Positions 27,160-35,373 of a stretch of 64,000 nt of DNA are shown here, one piece after another. The notes below the pieces were generated by a model. That model saw only the letters and a list, made by a program, of their open reading frames with translations. It was not told where the DNA came from and did not search any database. The DNA comes from Dyadobacter psychrotolerans. GTDB taxonomy: Bacteria; Bacteroidota; Bacteroidia; Cytophagales; Spirosomataceae. The DNA lies in assembly GCF_004349265.1 (NCBI RefSeq), contig NZ_SMFL01000013.1:62001-126000 (forward strand), read 5' to 3'. The stretch's first letter is position 1. The number at the start of each line of letters is the position of its first letter. The position numbers and the translations under genes are program-made.

Positions 27160-28887
27160 ATGGCGAAAATGGAAGAAAATAATTTACGCAGTCGCGGCTG
27201 GTTTGGCAAGTCGGGTAAGGACGGATTTATATACCGCGCCTGGATGAAAAACCAGGGATATCCGGCAGATGAATTTGAAGGAAGGCCTGTTATTGGCATT
27301 TGTAATACATTTTCTGAGCTAACTCCGTGTAACGGGCATTTTCGTGAACTGGCTGAATCGGTCAAAAGAGGAGTTTGGGAGGCAGGCGGGTTTCCTTTGG
27401 AGTTTCCAGTCATGTCACTAGGCGAAACGCTGATGAAACCAACTGCGATGTTATACCGTAATCTGGCAAGTATGGATGTGGAAGAATCTATCCGTGCAAA
27501 TCCGATTGATGGTGTGGTGCTGTTATGCGGCTGTGATAAAACAACTCCTTCCCTGGTAATGGGTGCTGCAAGTGTAAATATTCCAACCATTGTTGTTTCC
27601 GGCGGGCCTATGCTTACAGGGCGTTACCGCGGTAAAAGCATTGGAACAAGTGACATCTGGCGATTTAGCGAAATGTACAGAAAGGAAGAAATTTCCCAGG
27701 AAGAACTTACAACCGCAGAAGCCTGCATGTGCCGGAGTGACGGCCATTGTGCTGTGATGGGAACTGCCTCCACCATGGCTTGTATGGTAGAATCGCTTGG
27801 GCTGACCTTACCCGAAAATGCAGCTATTCCGGCGGCAGACTCACGCAGGAAAGTACTGGCGCACCTGTCGGGAAGAAGGATTGTTCAAATGGTTAAAGAG
27901 GACCTGCGGTTATCCCAGATCCTGACAAAAGAAGCCTTTGAAAATGCGATTATGCTCAACGCTGCCATTGGCGGCTCGACTAATTTTGTCATTCATCTTT
28001 TGGCAATAGCAGGTAGAATCGGGGTGGATCTTTCGCTTGATCACTTTAATGATCTTTGTGCCAAAGTACCTTTGCTTTTGAATCTTCAGCCCTCGGGCGG
28101 ATATTTTATGGAAGACTTTTACTATGCCGGCGGCCTGCCTGTTGTAATAAAAGAAATGATTGGAATGCTGCATCCGAATGTGATCACGGCAAACGGAAAA
28201 ACCATGGCTGAAAACTGCGCTAACGCAGAATGCTTTGATGCTGATGTAATCGGCACCTTGGAAGAGCCTGTTAAAAATCTGACCGGACTTGCCGTTGTTC
28301 GCGGCAATTTGTGTGTAAATGGGGCTGTGATCAAACCTTCGGCTTCTTTAAAACCTGAATTAATGCAACATCGGGGAAAGGCTGTAGTGTTTGAAGATAT
28401 TGATGATTACAAAGCCAGACTTGATGATCCTAACCTGGATGTGGATGAGAACAGCGTATTGGTTCTCAAAAATGTTGGACCAAAAGGTTACCCGGGAATG
28501 CCGGAAGTTGGCAATATGTCTTTACCTAAAAAGTTGCTTGCTCAGGGGGTAATTGATCTGGTTCGCATATCCGACGGACGAATGAGCGGAACCGGTTTTG
28601 GAACAGTTGTTTTGCATGTTTCTCCGGAAGCAGCTGTCGGCGGCGTGCTGGCGCTGGTTCAGGATGGTGACATTATTGAACTGGATGTAGAAAACAGAAA
28701 GTTAAATTTAGAAGTAACGAATGAAGAACTCGAACAACGCAGGGCACTTTGGAAACCATTGGAATTGGGCTATAACCGAGGTTATGTTCATTTGCATATC
28801 AATCACGTGATGCAGGCGCATGAAGGAGCTGATCTGGATTTTTTAAAAGGAGGCTCGGGAGATAAAGTGACGAGGGACTCGCACTGA
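27160..28887 (+). CDS. Sugar-acid dehydratase of the IlvD/Edd family (L-arabonate dehydratase type)
   Basis: The 575-residue iron-sulfur dehydratase contains the Cys positions CNTFSELTPC, GCDKTTPS and CMCRSDGHC. The C-terminal HLHINHVMQAHEGADLDFL resembles arabonate/xylonate/fuconate dehydratases rather than IlvD of branched-chain amino acid synthesis. It should convert an aldonic acid to its 2-keto-3-deoxy form. An SDR gene lies 130 bases downstream, a common partner that oxidises the sugar or a later intermediate. Two strong hairpins separate the two genes. Confidence 0.88.
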   Translation: MAKMEENNLRSRGWFGKSGKDGFIYRAWMKNQGYPADEFEGRPVIGICNTFSELTPCNGHFRELAESVKRGVWEAGGFPLEFPVMSLGETLMKPTAMLYRNLASMDVEESIRANPIDGVVLLCGCDKTTPSLVMGAASVNIPTIVVSGGPMLTGRYRGKSIGTSDIWRFSEMYRKEEISQEELTTAEACMCRSDGHCAVMGTASTMACMVESLGLTLPENAAIPAADSRRKVLAHLSGRRIVQMVKEDLRLSQILTKEAFENAIMLNAAIGGSTNFVIHLLAIAGRIGVDLSLDHFNDLCAKVPLLLNLQPSGGYFMEDFYYAGGLPVVIKEMIGMLHPNVITANGKTMAENCANAECFDADVIGTLEEPVKNLTGLAVVRGNLCVNGAVIKPSASLKPELMQHRGKAVVFEDIDDYKARLDDPNLDVDENSVLVLKNVGPKGYPGMPEVGNMSLPKKLLAQGVIDLVRISDGRMSGTGFGTVVLHVSPEAAVGGVLALVQDGDIIELDVENRKLNLEVTNEELEQRRALWKPLELGYNRGYVHLHINHVMQAHEGADLDFLKGGSGDKVTRDSH

Positions 28888-28907
28888 GGCTTTTACCCTT
28901 TTTATTT

Positions 28908-28941
28908 ACCGGTCGGACGGCGAAAAAGCCGTCCGACCGGT
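28908..28941. repeat. REP-like hairpin 1
   Basis: Perfect 14-bp arms ACCGGTCGGACGGC/GCCGTCCGACCGGT surround a GAAAAA loop. It is closely related to hairpin 2 in the opposite orientation. Confidence 0.75.
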
Positions 28942-28948
28942 GCGCTAT

Positions 28949-28980
28949 CCCGTCTGATGGCTTTTCCGCCATCAGACGGG
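28949..28980. repeat. REP-like hairpin 2
   Basis: Perfect 13-bp arms CCCGTCTGATGGC/GCCATCAGACGGG surround TTTTCC. Read on the other strand, its loop and arm ends (GATGGC-GGAAAA-GCCATC) match hairpin 1 (GACGGC-GAAAAA-GCCGTC). Confidence 0.75.
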
Positions 28981-29020
28981 TAATAAATAAAGTAATAAAG
29001 TGAAACTATAAAAATTCAAA

Positions 29021-29824
29021 ATGACCAATCAAATATTCATTAACCAGGTTGCGATCGTAACCGGTGCCGGACAGGGTATCGGTTTTGAGATCGCAAAACA
29101 GCTGGCTCTACAAGGTGCAGGCGTGATTTTGAACGATGCTGATGAAACGATGGCCACACAGGCAGCAAATACGATCCGAAACAAGGGAGGTGATTGTGTT
29201 GCTTTTTCAGGAGATGTATCCTTACCCGAAGTTATTGATGGAATGGTAGAAGAAGCGGTGCGTTGTTTCGGAACGCTGACTATTACCGTAGCTAATGCAG
29301 GTATAACACTCTTTGGCGATTTTTTTGAGTATCCGCTCGACAGTCTTAGAAAAGTGCTGGATCTTAATCTGATCGGATCTTTTTTGCTCACCCAGGCAGC
29401 AGCCAGGCAGATGCGGATACAAAAAACAGGAGGACGAATTTTATTGATGTCTTCTGTCGTCGGCCATCAGGCGCATGAATTTCTAGCAGCTTATGCAATG
29501 ACCAAGGCAGGATTGGAAATGCTTGCCAAAAATCTGGTTCTGGAATTATCTCCTTATGGAATTACAATCAATACGGTCGCACCCGGCGCTACGCTTACGG
29601 AAAGAACGTTAAACGAAGACCCAACTTATCCGAAGATCTGGTCAGCGATTACGCCAATGGGAAGACCTGCAATTTGCGAAGACATTGCCAATGCAGCACT
29701 TTTTTTACTTTCACCGCATTCAGGACATATTACCGGACAAAGCCTTGTTGTGGATGGTGGCTGGACTTCCGTGAGCCCCTTGCCGGATTTGAGTAATATG
29801 GAGAAAAATAAGGCGGGCAATTAA
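29021..29824 (+). CDS. SDR dehydrogenase linked to the sugar-acid dehydratase
   Basis: The 267-residue classical SDR has the cofactor motif TGAGQGIGFEIAK (about 15-27), NAG at about 90-92, a catalytic Ser in LLMSSVVG, and Tyr/Lys in YAMTKAG. The C-terminus reads TGQSLVVDGGW. It probably acts in the same sugar oxidation pathway as the dehydratase upstream, for example as an aldose or sugar-acid dehydrogenase. The last four bases overlap the end of the convergent IrrE-like gene. Confidence 0.9.
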   Translation: MTNQIFINQVAIVTGAGQGIGFEIAKQLALQGAGVILNDADETMATQAANTIRNKGGDCVAFSGDVSLPEVIDGMVEEAVRCFGTLTITVANAGITLFGDFFEYPLDSLRKVLDLNLIGSFLLTQAAARQMRIQKTGGRILLMSSVVGHQAHEFLAAYAMTKAGLEMLAKNLVLELSPYGITINTVAPGATLTERTLNEDPTYPKIWSAITPMGRPAICEDIANAALFLLSPHSGHITGQSLVVDGGWTSVSPLPDLSNMEKNKAGN

Positions 29825-30534
29825 TCCAGTCCGCCCGCAAATAACTGCGCTTCGAGATCGTCCAGATTACCATCCTGAGATACAAAAAGTTCTCTCGGTT
29901 TGGATGATGACAATGGTTTGACCGTCATAAAACTGCGGTACTGTTCATCGCTGATAATGTGAAGCTGTAAGGCTCGTTTCAATACCATAGGAAAAGGCAC
30001 TTTGAAAAAATTCGCAATGTCTGAGGCAAGAAATCCCGGGATCTTTGAAATATCATCTCTGAAAAAGCTTTCCACTTCGCTGTAAGGAAGTAAAGCTTCA
30101 AAAATTAACTGTTCGGCTCTGTTGGCAAGAGAAACCGTTGTCGGATACGAACTGCTCAATCCAAGCGAAACCGTAAGCAGGTGAATTTGGTAATTACGCT
30201 CGTTAATATCTGCTTTTGCATTTACAAATACCCAGCCTTTCTGCCTGTATATAGCCGAGAATCCTTTGAAAACATCCTCAACATGATGAAGCTGCGCAAT
30301 TTTTATACCCTCCGGATATGGAAGTTTATGGCCTATCTGATGAACAATATCCTGCGCATAACTAATATCAGCAGCTTCACCTGCCGGTTCAATCATCCAG
30401 TCTCCATCAACTAAACCATCAAAAAGAGCATCCGCCGACCGCTGGCTCTCAACCTGTCCCAGATGCAGGACAATACGGTTACCACGGACTGAAAAATCGA
30501 GTGGAAGCTGGTTTTTGGGTTGTTTTCTTGGCAT
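29821..30534 (-). CDS. ImmA/IrrE-like protein lacking the HExxH motif (uncertain)
   Basis: The start at 30534 (MPRKQPKNQLPLDF) gives 237 residues; the longer frame to 30594 adds a Cys-containing leader with no support. The order of a beta-rich half with KGWVFVNAKADINERNYQIHLL, a helix ANRAEQLIFEALLP, and a final FKVPFPMVLKRALQLHIIS recalls ImmA/IrrE metallopeptidases, where the middle segment normally carries HExxH and the end resembles a helix-turn-helix. Here the HExxH is not present, so peptidase activity is doubtful. It overlaps the stop of the SDR gene by 4 bases and lies between it and gldD. Confidence 0.55.
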   Translation of the reverse strand: MPRKQPKNQLPLDFSVRGNRIVLHLGQVESQRSADALFDGLVDGDWMIEPAGEAADISYAQDIVHQIGHKLPYPEGIKIAQLHHVEDVFKGFSAIYRQKGWVFVNAKADINERNYQIHLLTVSLGLSSSYPTTVSLANRAEQLIFEALLPYSEVESFFRDDISKIPGFLASDIANFFKVPFPMVLKRALQLHIISDEQYRSFMTVKPLSSSKPRELFVSQDGNLDDLEAQLFAGGLD

Positions 30535-30609
30535 AATTATGAAGAACTTAATAGTATGGATATCAAAGATACATCCTTCCGCTTTGCACCGCAATATGAT
30601 TACTGCTTT

Positions 30610-31218
30610 TTATCTCCAGTTCAAAGTATTCAGAAGCTGAAGCATGTCCTTTTGGATGTAATCAATGACAGGGCGGAGGGAATCGTTTTTAGTTGCAACG
30701 GGGAAATAAATAGCGCCTCTTAAAAAATGATTTGTGCTGTCTGTAGTATAAAACTGATATGGGCTCGGTACATCACCCTCGATTTTAAACAAAGTTACCG
30801 TTCTGCCGCTCCTGGTAAGAATCTTACTTTCCTGAATGGATGATGCACGTATCTGATGTTTTCCTGCCAGCTTATATGAATCATTGATGTATTCTTTCAG
30901 TCTGTTCTGGTCTTTCATCAAAGGCTTGTATGTGAGCTGTATGTTCGCAGCGAACTGGGGGTACTGTATAAATAACCAGTCCTTCTGTGCGATTGAGAAG
31001 GTATCCGGCAGCACTTTCGCCCATTTGGAAAACTCAAAAGTGTAAGGATGAACCTCTGTTAATTTTTGAAACTTATGTGAGGGTAGCGAAATCCTGTTGT
31101 ATCCCTTTGGTTTTGGCACATAGTTCTGCTCTTCTTTTCCACAGGCGAAAACGGAGAATGACAAAAGTGCATAAACAGCAACTATGACTTTTTGCAGAGA
31201 GAAGGTTTTTTTTTGCAT
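30610..31218 (-). CDS. gldD: Gliding motility lipoprotein GldD
   Basis: The 202 residues have an N-terminal signal with lipobox VFAC at about 26, then the GldD hallmark PKPKGYNRISLPSHKFQ, and later DWLFIQYP and GAIYFPVATKNDSLRPVIDYI. GldD is an envelope lipoprotein needed for gliding and T9SS function in Flavobacterium johnsoniae. In this window other T9SS genes (porZ-like, C25 peptidases, sorting-domain proteins) support a functional secretion system. Confidence 0.9.
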   Translation of the reverse strand: MQKKTFSLQKVIVAVYALLSFSVFACGKEEQNYVPKPKGYNRISLPSHKFQKLTEVHPYTFEFSKWAKVLPDTFSIAQKDWLFIQYPQFAANIQLTYKPLMKDQNRLKEYINDSYKLAGKHQIRASSIQESKILTRSGRTVTLFKIEGDVPSPYQFYTTDSTNHFLRGAIYFPVATKNDSLRPVIDYIQKDMLQLLNTLNWR

Positions 31219-31351
31219 GACTTAAAATTTGGCGGTATCAGGGCGCAAAGCTAACGAAAGAGGCTGTATTTTATTTTTGCAAATTTACCGGTTATCACAA
31301 AAAACAGGGTAACCCTTTTGGACTACCCCGCCTGATATAAATGTCCGATTA

Positions 31352-33190
31352 TTATTCCACCGTAACCGATTTGGCAAGGTTTCTTGGCTGGTCCACATTT
31401 CTTCCACGCATCACTGCGATGTAGTAGGATAGCAGCTGCAATGGAATTACAGAAAGTAAAGGTGTAAGAATTTCATGCGTTTTTGGCACTTCGATTACAA
31501 AATCTACCATCGTCGGGATCAGCGTGTCGCCTTCAGTAACGATCGCAATAACCCTTCCTTTTCTGGCTTTCACTTCCTGAATATTCGAGACAATTTTTTC
31601 GTACGAGCTATCGTGCGTTGCAAGAAAGACAACCGGCATATCTTCATCGATCAAAGCAATCGGGCCATGTTTCATTTCGGCAGCCGGGTAACCTTCTGCG
31701 TGGATGTAGGAAATTTCCTTTAGTTTTAAAGCACCTTCCAGTGCCACCGGAAAATTAAGACCTCTGCCCAGATAAATAAAGTTTCTGGCATAAGTAAATA
31801 TGAAAGCGATTTCCTTGATTTTTGAAGCATTTTCAAAAACCCGCTCCACCTTCGACGGAATGTTTTCAAGCTCAATTAAAAGCTGCCGGTACGTTTCTTC
31901 CGAAATAGTGCCTTTCCTTTTGGCAGTTGCCAGGGCAATGAGCGTGAGCACAGTAACTTGAGCAGTAAATGCCTTCGTACTGGCTACGCCTATTTCCGGC
32001 CCCGCGTGTGTATATGCACCTGCATGTGAAGCGCGCGCTATCGACGAACCCACCACATTGCAGACTCCAAATATGATTGCTCCCTTTGATTTGGCCAATT
32101 CAATAGCCGCAAGGGTATCTGCCGTTTCACCTGACTGAGAAATTGCGATCACGATATCATTTTCCTCAATTACCGGGTTTCTGTACCGAAACTCAGAAGC
32201 ATATTCTACCTCCACATTGATACGTGCCAGTTCTTCAAACAAATATTCGGCTACCAATCCTGCATGCCAGGACGTTCCGCAACCCACAATTACTATGCGT
32301 TTTGCTTCTGCAAGCTTATCCATGTAGTTGCTCAGTCCTCCCAGATGCAGGTGTGCGTCTTCTGCTTTCAAGCGACCGCGCATGCTATCGGCAATCGAAC
32401 GGGGCTGTTCAAAAATTTCTTTGATCATAAAATGATCGTAACCACCTTTTTCTATTGTTTCGAGTTCCATTTCCAGCGTCTGGATGTATGGAATCGTTTC
32501 TGTATTATCCAGATTTTGAATACTGAGTTTTCCATCTCTTACCAGGGCAACCTCATAGTCGTCGAGATAAACTACATCTTTGGTATATTCGATGATCGGG
32601 GTCGCGTCGGAAGCGAAGAAAAACTCATTCTCTCCTACCCCTATTACCAGCGGACTTCCTTTTCTTGCAGCAATAAGCTGTCCGGGATGATCCACAGACA
32701 TTACCACGATTGCATAAGCACCAACAACCTCCCGAAGTGCCAGTTTGACTGCGTCTTCCAGAGAACCGCCTGCTTCTTTTTGAATGTCTTCTATGAAATG
32801 GATAAGAACTTCCGTGTCAGTATCACTATGGAAAACATGACCTTTTTTCAGGAGATTCTGCTTGATGGTTGCGTAATTTTCAATAATACCATTATGGATA
32901 ATTGCAAGCTTACCGTTGTTGGAGAAATGAGGGTGGGCATTCACATCATTTGGTTCACCATGGGTTGCCCACCTGGTATGTCCGATTCCGATAGTTGATG
33001 TCAGCTTTTTACCTGCAAGCTGTCCTTCCAGGTCAGATACCTTTCCCTTTTTCTTATAAATATTCAATTTTGCGTCTTCCAGCAAAGCGACGCCCGAGCT
33101 GTCATAGCCGCGATATTCCAGGCGCTTAAGTCCTTTAATAATTAAGGGTAACGCATCCCTTTCTCCCACGTAAGCTACAATTCCACACAT
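31352..33190 (-). CDS. glmS: Glucosamine-fructose-6-phosphate aminotransferase (isomerizing)
   Basis: The 612 residues give the full enzyme. The N-terminal glutaminase has catalytic C2 (MCGIVAYVG). Two SIS sugar-isomerase domains lie at about 285-430 and 455-595, containing SQSGETADTLAA and the final KSVTVE. It makes glucosamine-6-phosphate from fructose-6-phosphate and glutamine for cell-wall synthesis. It is a single gene, not in an operon with glmM or glmU here. No glmS ribozyme-like structure is evident in the 250-base leader. Confidence 0.97.
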   Translation of the reverse strand: MCGIVAYVGERDALPLIIKGLKRLEYRGYDSSGVALLEDAKLNIYKKKGKVSDLEGQLAGKKLTSTIGIGHTRWATHGEPNDVNAHPHFSNNGKLAIIHNGIIENYATIKQNLLKKGHVFHSDTDTEVLIHFIEDIQKEAGGSLEDAVKLALREVVGAYAIVVMSVDHPGQLIAARKGSPLVIGVGENEFFFASDATPIIEYTKDVVYLDDYEVALVRDGKLSIQNLDNTETIPYIQTLEMELETIEKGGYDHFMIKEIFEQPRSIADSMRGRLKAEDAHLHLGGLSNYMDKLAEAKRIVIVGCGTSWHAGLVAEYLFEELARINVEVEYASEFRYRNPVIEENDIVIAISQSGETADTLAAIELAKSKGAIIFGVCNVVGSSIARASHAGAYTHAGPEIGVASTKAFTAQVTVLTLIALATAKRKGTISEETYRQLLIELENIPSKVERVFENASKIKEIAFIFTYARNFIYLGRGLNFPVALEGALKLKEISYIHAEGYPAAEMKHGPIALIDEDMPVVFLATHDSSYEKIVSNIQEVKARKGRVIAIVTEGDTLIPTMVDFVIEVPKTHEILTPLLSVIPLQLLSYYIAVMRGRNVDQPRNLAKSVTVE

Positions 33191-33401
33191 AATGATGTCA
33201 ATTTTAATTTAAGTGTATGTTGTTAAAAACGTACAAATAAATAGCAATCATCAAAGGATAACAAGGCAAACAATAAAAATTATCCAATTAATGCAAAGTG
33301 TTCGAACACACTCAATATCAGATTAAAATTTAAATAAAATAACTTTTTGACCTGTTTCCCTGGCCTATCGTCTTAAAACAATCGATTGGAAAAGGCACAA
33401 A

Positions 33402-33427
33402 AAAAGGCAACATTTCTGTTGCCTTTT
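33402..33427 (-). terminator. Terminator after the starch-synthase-like gene
   Basis: Arms AAAAGGCAAC and GTTGCCTTTT, with an ATTTCT loop, lie just beyond the stop at 33448. Confidence 0.85.
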
Positions 33428-33447
33428 AAAGAGATATATTTATCTGA

Positions 33448-34254
33448 TCAGCTCATCAGATCCGTATACAGATTGTAATAAGATTCTGAAAATTTTTCAT
33501 CCTCTTCTTCAAGCTCAACACGTTTCGGTGCATCATTGAAGATCTGATTCAAACTTTCGCTGCAATGTTCGTCAGCTTTAATAACTGCATCAGCATAAGC
33601 ACAGCCAATTTTAACAAATCCTTCAAAATCCGCAGAGTGAAGATGTGCCAAAGCCTCATCGCTCACATCCATTGCTTTTGCTTTATTCATCAAATCCGCG
33701 TCGAATTTGTAATCAAACGCATTGTTATGAACTGTAAATACGCTTTTTGTATCCTTGAACATAGGATCGTTCCTATAAGTCGTTTTAAGATACATTGGAA
33801 TCAGAGCCGTCATCCAGTCATTACAATGAACAACATCCGGGGCCCATCCTAGTTTTTTAACTGTTTCAAGAACACCTTTGCAGAAGAAAATTGCACGCTC
33901 GTCGTTGTCGTCGTAAAAATTATTTTCTTTATCAACGAAAACTGATTTACGGTGAAAATAATCATCGTTGTCTATAAAATAGACCTGCAATTTCGCATTT
34001 GGTATAGAAGCAACTTTTATGATAAGTGGCTTTTCTTCATCGCCTACGGTAATATTTATTCCTGACAGTCGAACTACTTCATGAAGCCTGTTTTTGCGTT
34101 CATTAATAAGACCAAAACGGGGAACAAGAATTCTAATTTCTGCTCCTCTTTCCTGCATCGCCTGAGGTAATCTTCTCACGTAATCGGCAACATCGGTGGT
34201 CTGAAGGAAGGGATTGATTTCACTGGCTACATACAAAATTCGTAGTTTCTCCAT
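33448..34254 (-). CDS. Short glycogen/starch synthase-like protein (GT5 N-terminal domain only)
   Basis: The 268 residues begin with LYVASEINPFLQTTDVADYV and run through DVVHCNDWMTALIP to the point where the GT5 catalytic domain ends. The C-terminal GT1 Rossmann half seen in a full GlgA (about 480 residues) is missing. Bacteroidota commonly encode such short forms beside panC, so it is a family trait rather than a local truncation. Whether it elongates glycogen alone or is a regulatory or divergent enzyme is unclear. It is divergent from panC. Confidence 0.85.
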   Translation of the reverse strand: MEKLRILYVASEINPFLQTTDVADYVRRLPQAMQERGAEIRILVPRFGLINERKNRLHEVVRLSGINITVGDEEKPLIIKVASIPNAKLQVYFIDNDDYFHRKSVFVDKENNFYDDNDERAIFFCKGVLETVKKLGWAPDVVHCNDWMTALIPMYLKTTYRNDPMFKDTKSVFTVHNNAFDYKFDADLMNKAKAMDVSDEALAHLHSADFEGFVKIGCAYADAVIKADEHCSESLNQIFNDAPKRVELEEEDEKFSESYYNLYTDLMS

Positions 34255-34476
34255 ATATACTTAGCAGTTTGTGAAAAAAAGTTTTGCAAAATTATACAAA
34301 AAAAATCGCAAAATCAAAAGATATTCCAAACAATATGTAATATTGCGCTCAGTTTGGGAATATCCATGCCAAATCTTTTGGAATCACCTTACGGGAGCAT
34401 TTTTTTACCAGCGAACAGCAAATCCGCCGGATTCACAGAAAACCCCGGCAACTCCTAAAATCCAGGTCTTCATTAC

Positions 34477-35319
34477 ATGGAAGTATTTACTTCAATACAA
34501 AGTCTGCGCAGTTTTTTACACCAACAGCGTTCCCAAAATAAATCGATTGGACTTGTCCCCACCATGGGCGCATTACATGAAGGACATATTTCTTTGCTCG
34601 ATACCGCAAAGTCAGAAACCGATATCACCGTCTGCAGCGTTTTTGTCAACCCGACCCAGTTTAACAATTCTGAAGATCTTGCGAAATATCCGAGAACACT
34701 CGAGCAGGATTGCAAAATGCTGGAAGAGGCCGGCTGTTCTGCCGTTTTCGCACCCTCTGTTGACGAAATGTATCCTGAACCTCCTGTAATGACTTTTAAT
34801 TTTGGTACCCTGGAAACAGTCATGGAAGGCGCTTCCCGGCCAGGTCATTTTAATGGCGTTGGAATCGTTGTTTCAAAACTCTTTAATATTGTTCAGGCGG
34901 ACAGCGCTTATTTCGGGCAAAAGGACTTACAGCAGGTTTCCGTAATCAGGCAAATGATATCAGATCTTGCCTTTCCTGTAAAACTGGTTGTTTGTCCGAC
35001 CGTGAGAGAAGTAACCGGACTGGCGATGTCCTCGCGCAACCAGCGATTGAGTGCACAGGAAAAGGATTTGGCCGCAAATATTTACCAAATTATCACAGCT
35101 GCAAAAGACGCCTTACTGAATGCTGAAGCAGTTGAAAATGTAAAACAATCGGCGGTAGAGAAATTCTTGGCTTTGCCGGAATTTACCCTTGATTATATCG
35201 AGATCGTGGATGTTAAAACGCTGCTTCCGCTTGACCGGCTAAAAACAACTGGCTCTACCGCAATTTGTGTCGCTGCTTTGCTTGGGCCTGTCAGGTTAAT
35301 AGATAATATCGTTTTCTAA
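34477..35319 (+). CDS. panC: Pantothenate synthetase
   Basis: The 280 residues include the ATP-binding motif MGALHEGH (HIGH-like), NPTQFN, and YFGQKDLQQ followed by the KMSKS-like SSRNQRLS. It condenses pantoate and beta-alanine with ATP to pantothenate, the precursor of coenzyme A. panD, which supplies beta-alanine, lies about 1.8 kb downstream on the same strand, separated by an oxidoreductase gene on the minus strand. Confidence 0.97.
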   Translation: MEVFTSIQSLRSFLHQQRSQNKSIGLVPTMGALHEGHISLLDTAKSETDITVCSVFVNPTQFNNSEDLAKYPRTLEQDCKMLEEAGCSAVFAPSVDEMYPEPPVMTFNFGTLETVMEGASRPGHFNGVGIVVSKLFNIVQADSAYFGQKDLQQVSVIRQMISDLAFPVKLVVCPTVREVTGLAMSSRNQRLSAQEKDLAANIYQIITAAKDALLNAEAVENVKQSAVEKFLALPEFTLDYIEIVDVKTLLPLDRLKTTGSTAICVAALLGPVRLIDNIVF

Positions 35320-35352
35320 AAAAAACGGGTGCAGATGTTACCACCAGCACCC
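35320..35352 (-). terminator. Terminator after the Gfo/Idh/MocA oxidoreductase gene
   Basis: GGGTGC/GCACCC arms are followed, on the minus strand, by a run of T. It is also just downstream of panC on the plus strand but lacks a T-run there. Confidence 0.65.
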
Positions 35353-35373
35353 ATCTATAAAACCAAATAACTA

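Noticed and set aside
28908..28980. CRISPR-like or simple terminator reading of the hairpins
   Set aside because: There are no spaced identical repeats and no T-run after either hairpin. A REP-like pair fits better.
32264..32998. 244-residue plus-strand frame
   Set aside because: Antisense of glmS, with no recognisable domain and compositional traits of a shadow.
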